A stretch of 34,737 bases of DNA. It comes from Lachnospiraceae bacterium UBA7060. GTDB lineage: Bacteria > Bacillota > Clostridia > Lachnospirales > Lachnospiraceae. The notes under the pieces were generated by a model. That model did not search any database. It had not been told where the DNA came from and saw nothing but the letters and a program-made list of their open reading frames with translations. The DNA is taken from contig DLAA01000028.1 in assembly GCA_002493835.1 (NCBI GenBank), positions 1 to 34,737 of the forward strand. The letters are read 5' to 3'. A program made the translations under genes and the position numbers. Of the stretch, positions 23,749 through 31,670 are shown in pieces (the stretch's first letter is position 1; every line of letters begins with the position of its first letter).

Positions 23749-25280
23749 TATGCTTTGTGGCCTCCGATCTGATGATTTCTCTCAATAGTAGTGGCGCCCT
23801 TTTCCAGATTCATGCCTTTTAGGACGGCATTTTTTCCATATTTTTTCTTGACTGATAATATGGCTTCTTGAATGGCGCGCTCCTTTTTTAGGCTGACTTC
23901 TTCTTCCTGTTTCTGCCTTTCCAAGGCTTCATAATCTGTAAACAAATCCATTTGGACAAAGGAGTTTTGTTCCTTTTCGCGGGCTATGGCTTCATCGATC
24001 AGATGGTTTGCCGTCACGTTAACTCTGCGGATTAACAGATTTTTGTCGACAACACGATCGTAGAGATCCATGACCGCATCCATAATCAGCTTTGCGGAGG
24101 AAGTGTTTTGGGATAGGTTCGCTGTACCGTGGGCGTGCTTCGGGACACGCCGCCCATAGTGATCTACAGTGATTTCTCCTTTGTAACGCCCGCTGATTTC
24201 CGGATTTGTCAGATTTTCGATGTCATAACCGACAGTTAGGACCATCTGGTCTGTGACCAGCCGTTTTTCCACAAGATCCAATGCGAGAAGGTCTGACATT
24301 TCCTTTACGATCAGCTTTGCCTGATCGAAACTGTAAGCACAGTGAAGTACTTGACCGGAACTGATACAGTTGGTCTCCGGCTTGTACTGTTTGATCAAAT
24401 CGATGGTCGTTGGCTCAAAACCCCAAGCATGATCTATGAGTAATTCTGCGTTGACCCCGAAAAGCTGATACAGCAGGTCTTCATTATAAAAGTTATGGCT
24501 GTCTCCGACAGAGCATCTTGCAATATCTCCCATGGTAAACAGACCGTGTTCGGCCAGCTTCTTCGCATATCCATGGCCAACTCTCCAGAAATCAGTGATC
24601 GGTTTATGATCCCACAAAAGCTCGCGATAGCGCATTTCATCGAGCTGCGCGATACGGACACCGTTTTTATCCGGTTCCACATGCTTGGCCACGATGTCCA
24701 TAGCAATTTTACACAAATACAGGTTTGTCCCTATCCCGGCCGTGGCGGTGATGCCAGTCTGAGAGAACACATCCTGAATCATTTTCATGGCAAGTTCCCT
24801 GGCGGTGAGGGCATAGGTTTTGAGATAGGAGGTGACGTCCATGAATACCTCATCAATAGAATATACGTGAATGTCTTCCGGGGCGATATAGTTGAGATAA
24901 GTTTCGTAGATTTTGGTGCTGTATTCTATATAATGGGCCATGCGCGGCACAGCAGTGATATAGGTGAGTGAAAGCTCCGGGTGCTCTTGTAGTTCATCCG
25001 CGTGATAAGATTCGCCCAGAAATTCATGTCCCGGCGCTTTTGCTCTGCGCAGGCTGTTTGCCTCTTTTACCTTCTGTACCACTTCGAATAGTCTGGCCCG
25101 TCCAGAAATGCCCAGGGACTTTAAAGAAGGGGAGACAGCGAGGCAGATCGTTTTTTCTGTCCTCGAGGCGTCAGCTACAACCAGATTTGTGTTCAGGGGA
25201 TCGAGATGTCTTTCGATGCATTCCACGGAGGCATAGAAGGACTTTAAGTCGATTGCGATATAAGTGTGATCTTTTTCCAT
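23748..25280 (-). CDS. Y-family DNA polymerase (translesion, UmuC/ImuB/UvrX-like)
   Basis: 510 residues, longer than DinB (~350) and close to UmuC/UvrX-type polymerases. The palm motifs are intact: IAIDLKSFYASVEC (metal ligand D11) and YSIDEVFMDVT (D143, E144), so it should be catalytically active. Helix-hairpin-helix-type segments follow (VGHGYAKKLAEHGLFTMGDIA), then the little-finger region (CISSGQVLHCAYSFDQAKLIV) and a basic, glutamine-rich C-terminus that may carry a clamp-binding sequence (EQNSFVQMDLFTD resembles a QxxLF beta-clamp motif). AAAGGAGG precedes the ATG. It is first in an operon with yolD, and a LexA-like box lies 66 bases upstream. It performs error-prone bypass of damaged DNA. 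Confidence 0.9.
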   Translation of the reverse strand: MEKDHTYIAIDLKSFYASVECIERHLDPLNTNLVVADASRTEKTICLAVSPSLKSLGISGRARLFEVVQKVKEANSLRRAKAPGHEFLGESYHADELQEHPELSLTYITAVPRMAHYIEYSTKIYETYLNYIAPEDIHVYSIDEVFMDVTSYLKTYALTARELAMKMIQDVFSQTGITATAGIGTNLYLCKIAMDIVAKHVEPDKNGVRIAQLDEMRYRELLWDHKPITDFWRVGHGYAKKLAEHGLFTMGDIARCSVGDSHNFYNEDLLYQLFGVNAELLIDHAWGFEPTTIDLIKQYKPETNCISSGQVLHCAYSFDQAKLIVKEMSDLLALDLVEKRLVTDQMVLTVGYDIENLTNPEISGRYKGEITVDHYGRRVPKHAHGTANLSQNTSSAKLIMDAVMDLYDRVVDKNLLIRRVNVTANHLIDEAIAREKEQNSFVQMDLFTDYEALERQKQEEEVSLKKERAIQEAILSVKKKYGKNAVLKGMNLEKGATTIERNHQIGGHKA

Positions 25281-25307
25281 TTTGCCTCCTTTTCCGTAGA
25301 TTGTGCT

Positions 25308-25342
25308 ATCTTATCATGCCCTGCTTTTTTTAATCTTATCAT
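25308..25342 (-). repeat. 10-base direct repeat in the polymerase leader
   Basis: ATCTTATCAT occurs at 25308-25317 and 25333-25342, 25 bases apart, between the LexA-like box and the polymerase start. On the minus strand each copy reads ATGATAAGAT and contains a -10-like segment, so the repeats may mark alternative promoters. No function is certain. Confidence 0.35.
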
Positions 25343-25345
25343 ACT

Positions 25346-25359
25346 CGAACATAGATTTC
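25346..25359 (-). promoter_or_regulatory. Imperfect LexA (DinR-type) box
   Basis: CGAACATAGATTTC matches 12 of 14 positions of the Gram-positive SOS box CGAACRNRYGTTYC. It lies 66-79 bases upstream of the polymerase start, adjacent to TATGAT-like -10 elements. SOS control of the yolD/Y-polymerase operon would fit its role. The two mismatches lie in the second half-site. Confidence 0.5.
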
Positions 25360-25419
25360 ATGTTTTTTTGGACTGGATGTGCAATATTAGGAAAGATGCA
25401 GCAAGGAAGGTGATACTTA

Positions 25420-25448
25420 TTGCAAATCATACTATTATCTAATAGAAT
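25420..25448 (+). promoter_or_regulatory. Promoter of the alpha-galactosidase gene
   Basis: TTGCAA (25420-25425) and TAGAAT (25443-25448) are separated by 17 bases, giving a leader of about 120 bases. Confidence 0.55.
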
Positions 25449-25482
25449 ATAAACAGTCTGGAAACGCAGCGATTTATAAGCA

Positions 25483-25517
25483 CCGCACTTTTGCGGGATC
25501 TGTATAGGAATGTGCGG
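25483..25517 (+). promoter_or_regulatory. Leader with two competing stems before the alpha-galactosidase gene
   Basis: ccgcac at 25483-25488 can pair with tgcgg at 25492-25496 (short hairpin) or with gtgcgg at 25512-25517 (longer hairpin). The two pairings are mutually exclusive. No T-tract follows, so attenuation is only a possibility. Otherwise the 294-base gap between the divergent polymerase and galactosidase genes holds only their promoters and the LexA-like box. Confidence 0.3.
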
Positions 25518-25574
25518 ATTCGTGCTTGATATTTGCGTGAAGATAAATAGAAATATGCGAAAGGACATAAATAT

Positions 25575-27800
25575 ATGGGTATCATAGCATCTGAGAAACT
25601 GATCAGGATTGAGGAAAATGGCATCAACCTTGTATTTGGCATCACGGAGAAAAACCAGATAAAGCTTTTGCATTTCTCCAAGGCGGCTTTTGATGAGGCG
25701 GATCTTTGTAAAGTTGGGGCTGAGTGTAAGGCGGAGGATGCAGCGAGAAAGGAGCAGTTTCTGGACGAGGCATTTCAGCTTGTGCAGGTCAGTCTCTCAG
25801 GTTATGACAGACCTTACGAAAAGCATGGGAACAAACATATCGTGACTGCACCGGGATATCTGCTCACTTATGGCGGCATGGAGGATAGTGTGAACGAAAA
25901 TGGGCGGAAGATTGTGATCGTCCAGGAGGACAGGGAAGTTACGCATGTCCGGGTGGAGACGGTGATACAGTTTTACAACGGCACTTCCATTGTCCGCATG
26001 TATCACACAATTACCAATGAAGGGACACAGAGTCAATGTCTGGAATATCTTTCCTCTTTCTGTTATACAGGGCTTGAGAAGGAGGGGGAGAGCAGTTCTG
26101 ATACAAAAATGAGAATTCGGATTCCTTACAACGGCTGGCAGAAAGAGATGAGTATTAAGGAGTGCCGCTTCGGGGATGTGGGCCTTTCCCAGACGCAGCC
26201 GGGAGTCTATCAGCGCACGTCCCAGGTGTTTGAAGTGACCAACACGGGGAACTGGTCTTCCAAGAAATATCTGCCGCTTGGGTATGTGGAGAACAGAGAA
26301 GCGCATACGGCTTTGTTCTGGCAGATTGAGCACAATGGTTCCTGGCACTATGAGATCGGTGATCAGAATACACATTTTTATGTCTGCGTCAGCGGCCCCA
26401 CGGAAGTGCAGTCCCACTGGTTCAAAAATCTGGCGCCGGGGGAATCTTTTACTTCTGTGCCGGCGGCGGTGGGCGTATCGGAAGACTGTTTTGAACAGGC
26501 TATAGGGGAACTCACCAAATACCGTCGTCTGATCCGCAGAAAAAATCAGGACGACGAGAGGCTCCCCGTAATCTTTAATGATTACATGAACTGTCTTTTT
26601 GGCGATCCGACCACGGAAAAGGAGCTGCCCTTAATCGATGCGGCCGCTTCCTGTGGTTGTGAATACTATGTCATCGACGCAGGATGGTATGCGTCTGGTC
26701 AGTGGTGGGATAGTGTCGGGGAGTGGCAGGAGTGCAGAGACAGGTTCCCAAATGGCATCAGGGAGGTGACCGACTATATCCGCAGTAAAGGGATGATTCC
26801 TGGTGTATGGCTGGAGCTGGAAGTTATGGGTATCCACTGTGAGAAGGCAAAGAGAGCGCCTGACGACTGGTTTTTTGTGCGCCATGGAAAGCGGGTGTTC
26901 GACAGAAGCAGATACCAGTTGGATTTCCGCAGCCCTTCGGTGATAGACCATGTCAATGAGGTGATAGACCGCGTGGTGCAGGAATACGGGGCAGGTTACA
27001 TCAAGATGGACTATAATATTGAACCAGGTATTGGCACGGAGCTTGGGGCGGACAGCGCAGGGCAGGGAATGCTTGCGCATGAACGGGCATACCTTGCCTG
27101 GCTGGATGATGTGTTCGCAAGGTATCCGGATCTTGTCATCGAAAATTGTTCCAGCGGCGGTCTGCGGATCGATTATGCTCTGTTGTCCCGATACAGCATT
27201 CAATCCACCTCTGACCAGGAAGATTACCGCAACTATGCGACTATCGCCGCAAACGCGGCGGCGGGTGTCACCCCGGAGCAGGCGGCAGTCTGGTCTTATC
27301 CTATGAGGCAGGGGGATAAGGAGGAAGTCATTTACAACATGGTGAACGCCATGCTTTCCCGAATTCATCAGAGCGGTCATCTGGCTGAGCTTGCGGCGCA
27401 GCGGATGGATCTTGTAAAAGAGGGAATTGCCTGTTATAAGAGGATTCGCGGGGATATCAAAAAGGCTCTTCCGTTCTGGCCTCTGGATGTGGCGGACAAT
27501 GAGGATTTGTGGGTGTGCGGCGGCCTGCAGCTTTCGGATAAGGCTTATCTTGCGGTGTGGAAGAGAAAGATGGAGGGCAAGAGTAATAAAAGGCGTCATG
27601 AAGCGGGAATGGTTTGCACAGATACCACACTGTCCATTCCTCTTGGCAGACTGTCTTTTGCGGACAAAGGACTTCAAGTTTCCTGTATCTATCCAGAGAA
27701 GGAGCCGGTGCATTTTGATCTGCAGGGTGATATTATGCAGGTCACTTTTGAAAAAAAGGTTATGGCGAGGCTGTTTGAAATCACTTTTATCGGGTGTTAA
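25575..27800 (+). CDS. GH36 alpha-galactosidase
   Basis: 741 residues, the size of bacterial GH36 tetrameric alpha-galactosidases. It has an N-terminal beta-sandwich domain (~1-310), a TIM-barrel catalytic domain and a C-terminal beta domain. Barrel motifs: YYVIDAGWY, GMIPGVWLELE, GYIKMDYNIEPG with nucleophile D479, VIENCSSGGLRIDYALLSR, and SIQSTSDQEDY with acid/base D547. It releases galactose from melibiose, raffinose-family oligosaccharides or host glycans. No signal peptide is present, so it acts on imported oligosaccharides in the cytosol. It has its own promoter and no linked transporter or regulator. Glycine-rich GGL/CSSGG loops match alpha-galactosidase, not alpha-N-acetylgalactosaminidase, but this was not tested. 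Confidence 0.93.
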   Translation: MGIIASEKLIRIEENGINLVFGITEKNQIKLLHFSKAAFDEADLCKVGAECKAEDAARKEQFLDEAFQLVQVSLSGYDRPYEKHGNKHIVTAPGYLLTYGGMEDSVNENGRKIVIVQEDREVTHVRVETVIQFYNGTSIVRMYHTITNEGTQSQCLEYLSSFCYTGLEKEGESSSDTKMRIRIPYNGWQKEMSIKECRFGDVGLSQTQPGVYQRTSQVFEVTNTGNWSSKKYLPLGYVENREAHTALFWQIEHNGSWHYEIGDQNTHFYVCVSGPTEVQSHWFKNLAPGESFTSVPAAVGVSEDCFEQAIGELTKYRRLIRRKNQDDERLPVIFNDYMNCLFGDPTTEKELPLIDAAASCGCEYYVIDAGWYASGQWWDSVGEWQECRDRFPNGIREVTDYIRSKGMIPGVWLELEVMGIHCEKAKRAPDDWFFVRHGKRVFDRSRYQLDFRSPSVIDHVNEVIDRVVQEYGAGYIKMDYNIEPGIGTELGADSAGQGMLAHERAYLAWLDDVFARYPDLVIENCSSGGLRIDYALLSRYSIQSTSDQEDYRNYATIAANAAAGVTPEQAAVWSYPMRQGDKEEVIYNMVNAMLSRIHQSGHLAELAAQRMDLVKEGIACYKRIRGDIKKALPFWPLDVADNEDLWVCGGLQLSDKAYLAVWKRKMEGKSNKRRHEAGMVCTDTTLSIPLGRLSFADKGLQVSCIYPEKEPVHFDLQGDIMQVTFEKKVMARLFEITFIGC

Positions 27801-27900
27801 ATGTAAAAAGTGTGGATTTAACTCAAAATAAGACATGAAAGTTCTATTAAACGATTTTTTTATGAAAAATAAACATTTTTCTTCCATAAAAAAATTTTAG

Positions 27901-27909
27901 TGCTATAAT
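27901..27909 (+). promoter_or_regulatory. Extended -10 promoter upstream of the second chemoreceptor
   Basis: TGCTATAAT carries a TG extension and a perfect TATAAT (27904-27909). It lies in the 317-base gene-free stretch between the galactosidase and the chemoreceptor. The rest of that gap is A/T-rich, then a leader of roughly 200 bases holding small inverted repeats (agcaga-tt-tctgct near 27978, gcttttaaaagc near 28061). I see no recognisable riboswitch there. Confidence 0.5.
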
Positions 27910-28117
27910 AATAAAAGTAAAAATAATTCGGACAAAAGCAAGGGGGTTGTCGCTTCACGGAATATTAAGAAAGACAGCAGATTTCTGCTTTCAATTATAC
28001 AACCGTAGATAGGCGATACAATGACAGTTTTGTTTAAGGTCTGAACATTTTGCCGCATGTGCTTTTAAAAGCAATCGGGATAGACTTTGAGACATGACCT
28101 ACAAGGAGGGGAAAGTA

Positions 28118-29827
28118 ATGTATGAAAAACTGAATAAGTATCGAATCAGAGAGCGCTTGGTGCGTGCATTTGTCATTGCATCGGGGATTCCGGCGGTGGT
28201 AGCGGTGGTGGCACTGATTACGATGATTGTTATTGCAAGGGTTTATTCAGGAGCACTGGAAGATTATGGTTTTGCACAGGGTAATGTTGGTAAGGCGATG
28301 ACTTACTTCGCAGAGACTCGATCTACATTGCGCGGAGCGATTGGTTATGACGATGCGGCTATTATTGATAGTCTGGTTGCAACCCATCAGGAGAATATAC
28401 AGAATTTTACAACAGAATTTACGAACATGGAACAGTACATGGTGTCCGATGCGAATAAGAAGGTTTACAGCGATATTTCTTCCCAGCTGCCGGCATACTG
28501 GGCACTGGACAGTGAGATTCTTGCACTTGGCGCTACCACGGACAGGGAGTTATGTGCGCAGGCTCAGGACAGGGCGATCAATGAGCTGATGCCGCTTTAC
28601 AATAGCATTAACGATCAACTGATTTCCATTATGGATATCAAGGTGGACCGTGGAAACACAACCTCTGCTACATTGACGATAGTATGTATCGTGCTGATGG
28701 TATTGATTGCAGTGATCATTGTAGTGGCGATTACATTATCCATCAGGCTGGGTAAGCAGATAGCGGGAAATATTGCAGAACCGCTGCATGAATTGGAAGA
28801 GAGGCTTGAGCTCTTTGCACAGGGTGATCTTACGACACCGTTTTCTGAAGTGCAGTCAAATGATGAAATTGCTGATATCATAAAGTCGGCTAAAGATATG
28901 GCGGAGACATTGACTTTCGTCATTTATGATATCGAGTACATACTGGGCGAGATGTCAAATGCCAACTATGTGATCCGCTCGAAGGACAGCCAGCGTTACA
29001 AAGGTGAGTTCCGTCAGATCTTTGATTCTTTGAAACAGCTTCGTGATAATATGGTAGATACGCTTCGTTTCATTGCGGTATCTTCCGAACAAGTTTCTGC
29101 GGGAGCGAGCAATTTGGCAGAGACTTCTCAAAGTTTGGCAGAGGGTGCCACGGAGCAGGCAGGAGCGGTTCAGGAACTCCACGCGACGATTACGACAGTT
29201 TCTGAAGCAGCCAAGAAGTCTGCGGAGTCTGCGGAGTCTGCTTACAAGCAGTCTCAGAAGTACGCTAACGTGGCGGATCAGAGCGGTAATGATATGAAGG
29301 AGATGGTGGAGGCCATGTCCCGTATCAATGAGGCTTCTCAGAAGATTGGAAATATCATTTCCGAAATTGAAAATATTGCGTCTGAAACCAATATGCTTTC
29401 TCTAAACGCTTCCATCGAGGCGGCGAGGGCAGGCGAAGCGGGACGTGGGTTCTCTGTCGTGGCTGATCAGATCAGACAGCTTGCGGAGCAGAGCAGTAAA
29501 TCTGCTGTGGATACCAGAACGCTGATTGAAGGCACCATGAAAGAGGTTGAGAATGGCAATAAAGTGGCAGAACGCGCGGTTGCTTCCCTGGAGACGGTGG
29601 TAGAGGGTATCAGAGAGATAGCGGATTCCTCCAAGGAGTTAAGTGTTCTTTCCTCGAATCAGTCGGCTACCATGCATGAGGCGGAGCTGGGTGTGGATCA
29701 GATTTCCGATGTGATTCAGACGAATGCTGCAGTAGCCGAAGAGTCTTCGGCTACCAGCGAGGAGTTGTCTGCACAGGCTGTTTCACTGGATGAACTGATT
29801 GCGAAATTTACTTTGCCGGAAAAATAA
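28118..29827 (+). CDS. Methyl-accepting chemotaxis protein with four-helix-bundle sensor
   Basis: 569 residues from the ATG at 28118, preceded by AAGGAGG at 8 bases; an ATG 24 bases upstream lacks a site. Membrane segment 1 lies at ~20-44. The extracellular sensor is a short ~140-residue helical 4HB_MCP-type domain. Segment 2 lies at ~185-210, then HAMP, then a second HAMP-like block (YDIEYILGEMSNANYVIRSKDS...YKGEFRQI) similar to the one in the other chemoreceptor here. The signalling tip ENIASETNMLSLNASIEAARAG is at ~417-440. The tail reads AKFTLPEK, without a CheR pentapeptide. It reports small ligands to CheA. The ligand is unknown; the upstream galactosidase gene is transcribed separately. 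Confidence 0.92.
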   Translation: MYEKLNKYRIRERLVRAFVIASGIPAVVAVVALITMIVIARVYSGALEDYGFAQGNVGKAMTYFAETRSTLRGAIGYDDAAIIDSLVATHQENIQNFTTEFTNMEQYMVSDANKKVYSDISSQLPAYWALDSEILALGATTDRELCAQAQDRAINELMPLYNSINDQLISIMDIKVDRGNTTSATLTIVCIVLMVLIAVIIVVAITLSIRLGKQIAGNIAEPLHELEERLELFAQGDLTTPFSEVQSNDEIADIIKSAKDMAETLTFVIYDIEYILGEMSNANYVIRSKDSQRYKGEFRQIFDSLKQLRDNMVDTLRFIAVSSEQVSAGASNLAETSQSLAEGATEQAGAVQELHATITTVSEAAKKSAESAESAYKQSQKYANVADQSGNDMKEMVEAMSRINEASQKIGNIISEIENIASETNMLSLNASIEAARAGEAGRGFSVVADQIRQLAEQSSKSAVDTRTLIEGTMKEVENGNKVAERAVASLETVVEGIREIADSSKELSVLSSNQSATMHEAELGVDQISDVIQTNAAVAEESSATSEELSAQAVSLDELIAKFTLPEK

Positions 29828-29852
29828 ATAGACATAGGGACATAGAGCTAGG

Positions 29853-29885
29853 GAGGGTGTCTGCGCTTATTGTGTGGACGCCCTC
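29853..29885 (+). terminator. Hairpin after the second chemoreceptor gene
   Basis: gagggtgtct (29853-29862) pairs with ggacgccctc (29876-29885) with two G-U pairs around a 13-base loop. It lies 25 bases after the stop. The following bases are A/T-rich but contain no clean T-tract. Confidence 0.55.
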
Positions 29886-29982
29886 ATAGTATTTATGCGC
29901 AGGCTCATGTAATGAAAATGCCGCAGGACGGTGCACGAGTAGAAGCCCTATGCCCGATAATATTATTAGGGGGCGCATTATC

Positions 29983-30201
29983 ATGTTGTTTAAGAAAAAG
30001 ACGAGTCCGCTGCCGGCGGCATTTGATGAAAGAATCTACAAGCCTGTCTTAAAGTGCAGTATTTGTAATGGGGAACAGGTGGCAGGATTTAAAAATATAC
30101 AAACAGGAAAATTTGACGAGATTATGCTGATTAGAAATGAAACAGAATTAAGGGAATTCAAAGAAAAATATGGAATCAATGAGATTTCAAAAGAATATTA
30201 G
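29983..30201 (+). CDS. Small cysteine-containing protein of unknown function
   Basis: 72 residues from the ATG at 29983, with AGGGGG 9 bases upstream. The centre reads LKCSICNGEQVAGFKNIQTGKFDEIMLIRNETELREFKEKYGI: one CxxC pair, a glycine-rich turn, then a strand and a charged helix. No named domain is recognised. It ends 13 bases before the glutamate-synthase-like gene, and both genes use the unusual ATTAGGGGG ribosome-site context, so the pair look co-transcribed and similarly translated. The CxxC could bind metal or undergo redox chemistry with the partner enzyme. That is speculation. Confidence 0.65.
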   Translation: MLFKKKTSPLPAAFDERIYKPVLKCSICNGEQVAGFKNIQTGKFDEIMLIRNETELREFKEKYGINEISKEY

Positions 30202-30214
30202 GGGGTATTGTATT

Positions 30215-31615
30215 ATGGCTATTTACAAGTGCAGTGTGTGCGGTGCGGTTTACGATGAAGAGAAGGAGGGAAAGCTCTTATCTGAGCTGGAATGTTGTCC
30301 GGTCTGCAAGCAGCCGATTTCCTGTTTTCAGCTTGTGGAAGAGGAAAAGGTGGAAGTGAAATCTTATTCTGGGGAACTTGCCTATGACAGTGCGACGGCA
30401 CGCCGAGATCCGGACTGCCGTTATATGGCACAGATTCACGAGATGGCTGTGACAGGAAAATCTATCGGAGATGCTATGTGCACGAAGCTGCCCATGCCAG
30501 GTTGGGATGATATTTTAATGCTGGGCGCACAGCTTGCTACGCCGCCGCTGGATGAAGGTGATCCGGTGGATACAACGACGGTGATCGGTAAGAATGCTAA
30601 AAAACCTATGGTGCTTGACAGTCCGGTCTACATTTCCCATATGTCTTTTGGAGCTTTGTCCAGAGAGGTTAAGATTGCGCTGGCCCAGGGGTCTGCTATG
30701 GCGCGGACGGCGATGTGCAGTGGTGAGGGCGGCATACTGCCGGAGGAAAAGCAGGCGGCGTACAAGTACATATTTGAGTACATTCCGAACAGATACAGTG
30801 TGACAAGCGAAAACCTGAAGACTTCTGACGCTATTGAAATCAAAATCGGACAGGGCACAAAGCCAGGCATGGGCGGCCATCTTCCCGGAGAGAAAGTGAC
30901 AGAGGAGATTGCAAAGATCCGTGGAAAGAAGCAGGGAGAGGATATTCAGAGCCCAAGTAAATTTCCTGAGTTGAATTCCAAAGAAGATCTGCGCGAAATG
31001 GTGGAACTTCTGCGTGATCTCTCAGATGGACGTCCCATTGGTGTCAAAATTGCGGCGGGACATATCGAGCATGATTTGGAATATTGTGTATTCGCGGGAG
31101 CGGACTTTGTTACCATAGATGGCAGAGGCGGTGCCACAGGCTCCAGCCCGTTTTTCTTAAGAGAGTCCACTTCGGTGCCAACGATCTATGCGCTGGCGCG
31201 GGCAAGAAAGTATCTGGATTCGGTGCATTCAGATATGACACTGGTGATTACAGGAGGTCTGCGTGTATCGTCAGATTTCGCCAAGGCACTTGCGATGGGG
31301 GCGGATGCGGTCGCCATAGCAAGTGCAGGGCTGATTGCCGCAGCCTGCCAGCAGTACCGCATCTGTGGGAGTGGAAACTGTCCGGTGGGTGTTGCGACGC
31401 AGGATAATGAGCTTAGAAAACGCCTGCAGCCCTCGGCGGCGGCACAGAGAGTCGCCAATTTCCTGAATGTCTCAAAGAGAGAGCTTGAAATGTTTGCCAG
31501 GATTACAGGGTGTCATTCGGTGCATGATTTGTCTATGGAACATTTAGTGACGCTGGATGGAGATATTGCGAAGTACGCTGGCATTCGTCATGCGGGGGAG
31601 CCGGTGGAGCTGTGA
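30215..31615 (+). CDS. Glutamate synthase FMN-domain protein with N-terminal rubredoxin-like zinc ribbon
   Basis: 466 residues from the ATG at 30215. Residues 1-40 hold a knuckle pair, YKCSVCG (C6, C9) and ECCPVC (C28, C31), as in rubredoxin/zinc ribbons. The rest is a GltB-type FMN barrel: PVYISHMSFGALSREVKIALAQGSAMA, SGEGGI, KIGQGTKPGMGGHLPGEKV, GRPIGVKIAAGH, FVTIDGRGGATGSSP, ITGGLRVSSDFAKALAMGADAVAIA, and CQQYRICGSGNCPVGVATQ, which matches the C-x5-C-x4-C [3Fe-4S] motif of glutamate synthase. The glutaminase domain and a GltD subunit are absent here, so its nitrogen and electron sources are unclear. Such stand-alone FMN-domain proteins exist in archaea and clostridia. Whether it makes glutamate is unproven. 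Confidence 0.88.
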   Translation: MAIYKCSVCGAVYDEEKEGKLLSELECCPVCKQPISCFQLVEEEKVEVKSYSGELAYDSATARRDPDCRYMAQIHEMAVTGKSIGDAMCTKLPMPGWDDILMLGAQLATPPLDEGDPVDTTTVIGKNAKKPMVLDSPVYISHMSFGALSREVKIALAQGSAMARTAMCSGEGGILPEEKQAAYKYIFEYIPNRYSVTSENLKTSDAIEIKIGQGTKPGMGGHLPGEKVTEEIAKIRGKKQGEDIQSPSKFPELNSKEDLREMVELLRDLSDGRPIGVKIAAGHIEHDLEYCVFAGADFVTIDGRGGATGSSPFFLRESTSVPTIYALARARKYLDSVHSDMTLVITGGLRVSSDFAKALAMGADAVAIASAGLIAAACQQYRICGSGNCPVGVATQDNELRKRLQPSAAAQRVANFLNVSKRELEMFARITGCHSVHDLSMEHLVTLDGDIAKYAGIRHAGEPVEL

Positions 31616-31670
31616 CAGATACCTTGGATTTATGACAGGGGATGATCATCATAGGAAAGGGAAACAGGAA

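Noticed and set aside
27864..27881. gaaaaat/atttttc hairpin after the alpha-galactosidase gene as a terminator
   Set aside because: Seven almost pure A-T pairs in an A/T-rich stretch; too weak and expected by chance.
26631..27887. 418-codon open frame on the minus strand inside the alpha-galactosidase gene
   Set aside because: Antisense to the GH36 catalytic domain, no family resemblance, no ribosome site.
27910..28117. Possible c-di-GMP riboswitch in the long chemoreceptor leader
   Set aside because: The conserved GEMM core elements could not be found; only small unrelated inverted repeats are present.
29886..29982. Glutamine-riboswitch-like segment (GGACGG...GAAG) before the glutamate-synthase-related genes
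   Set aside because: Only fragments of the motif match and the required pairing is absent.
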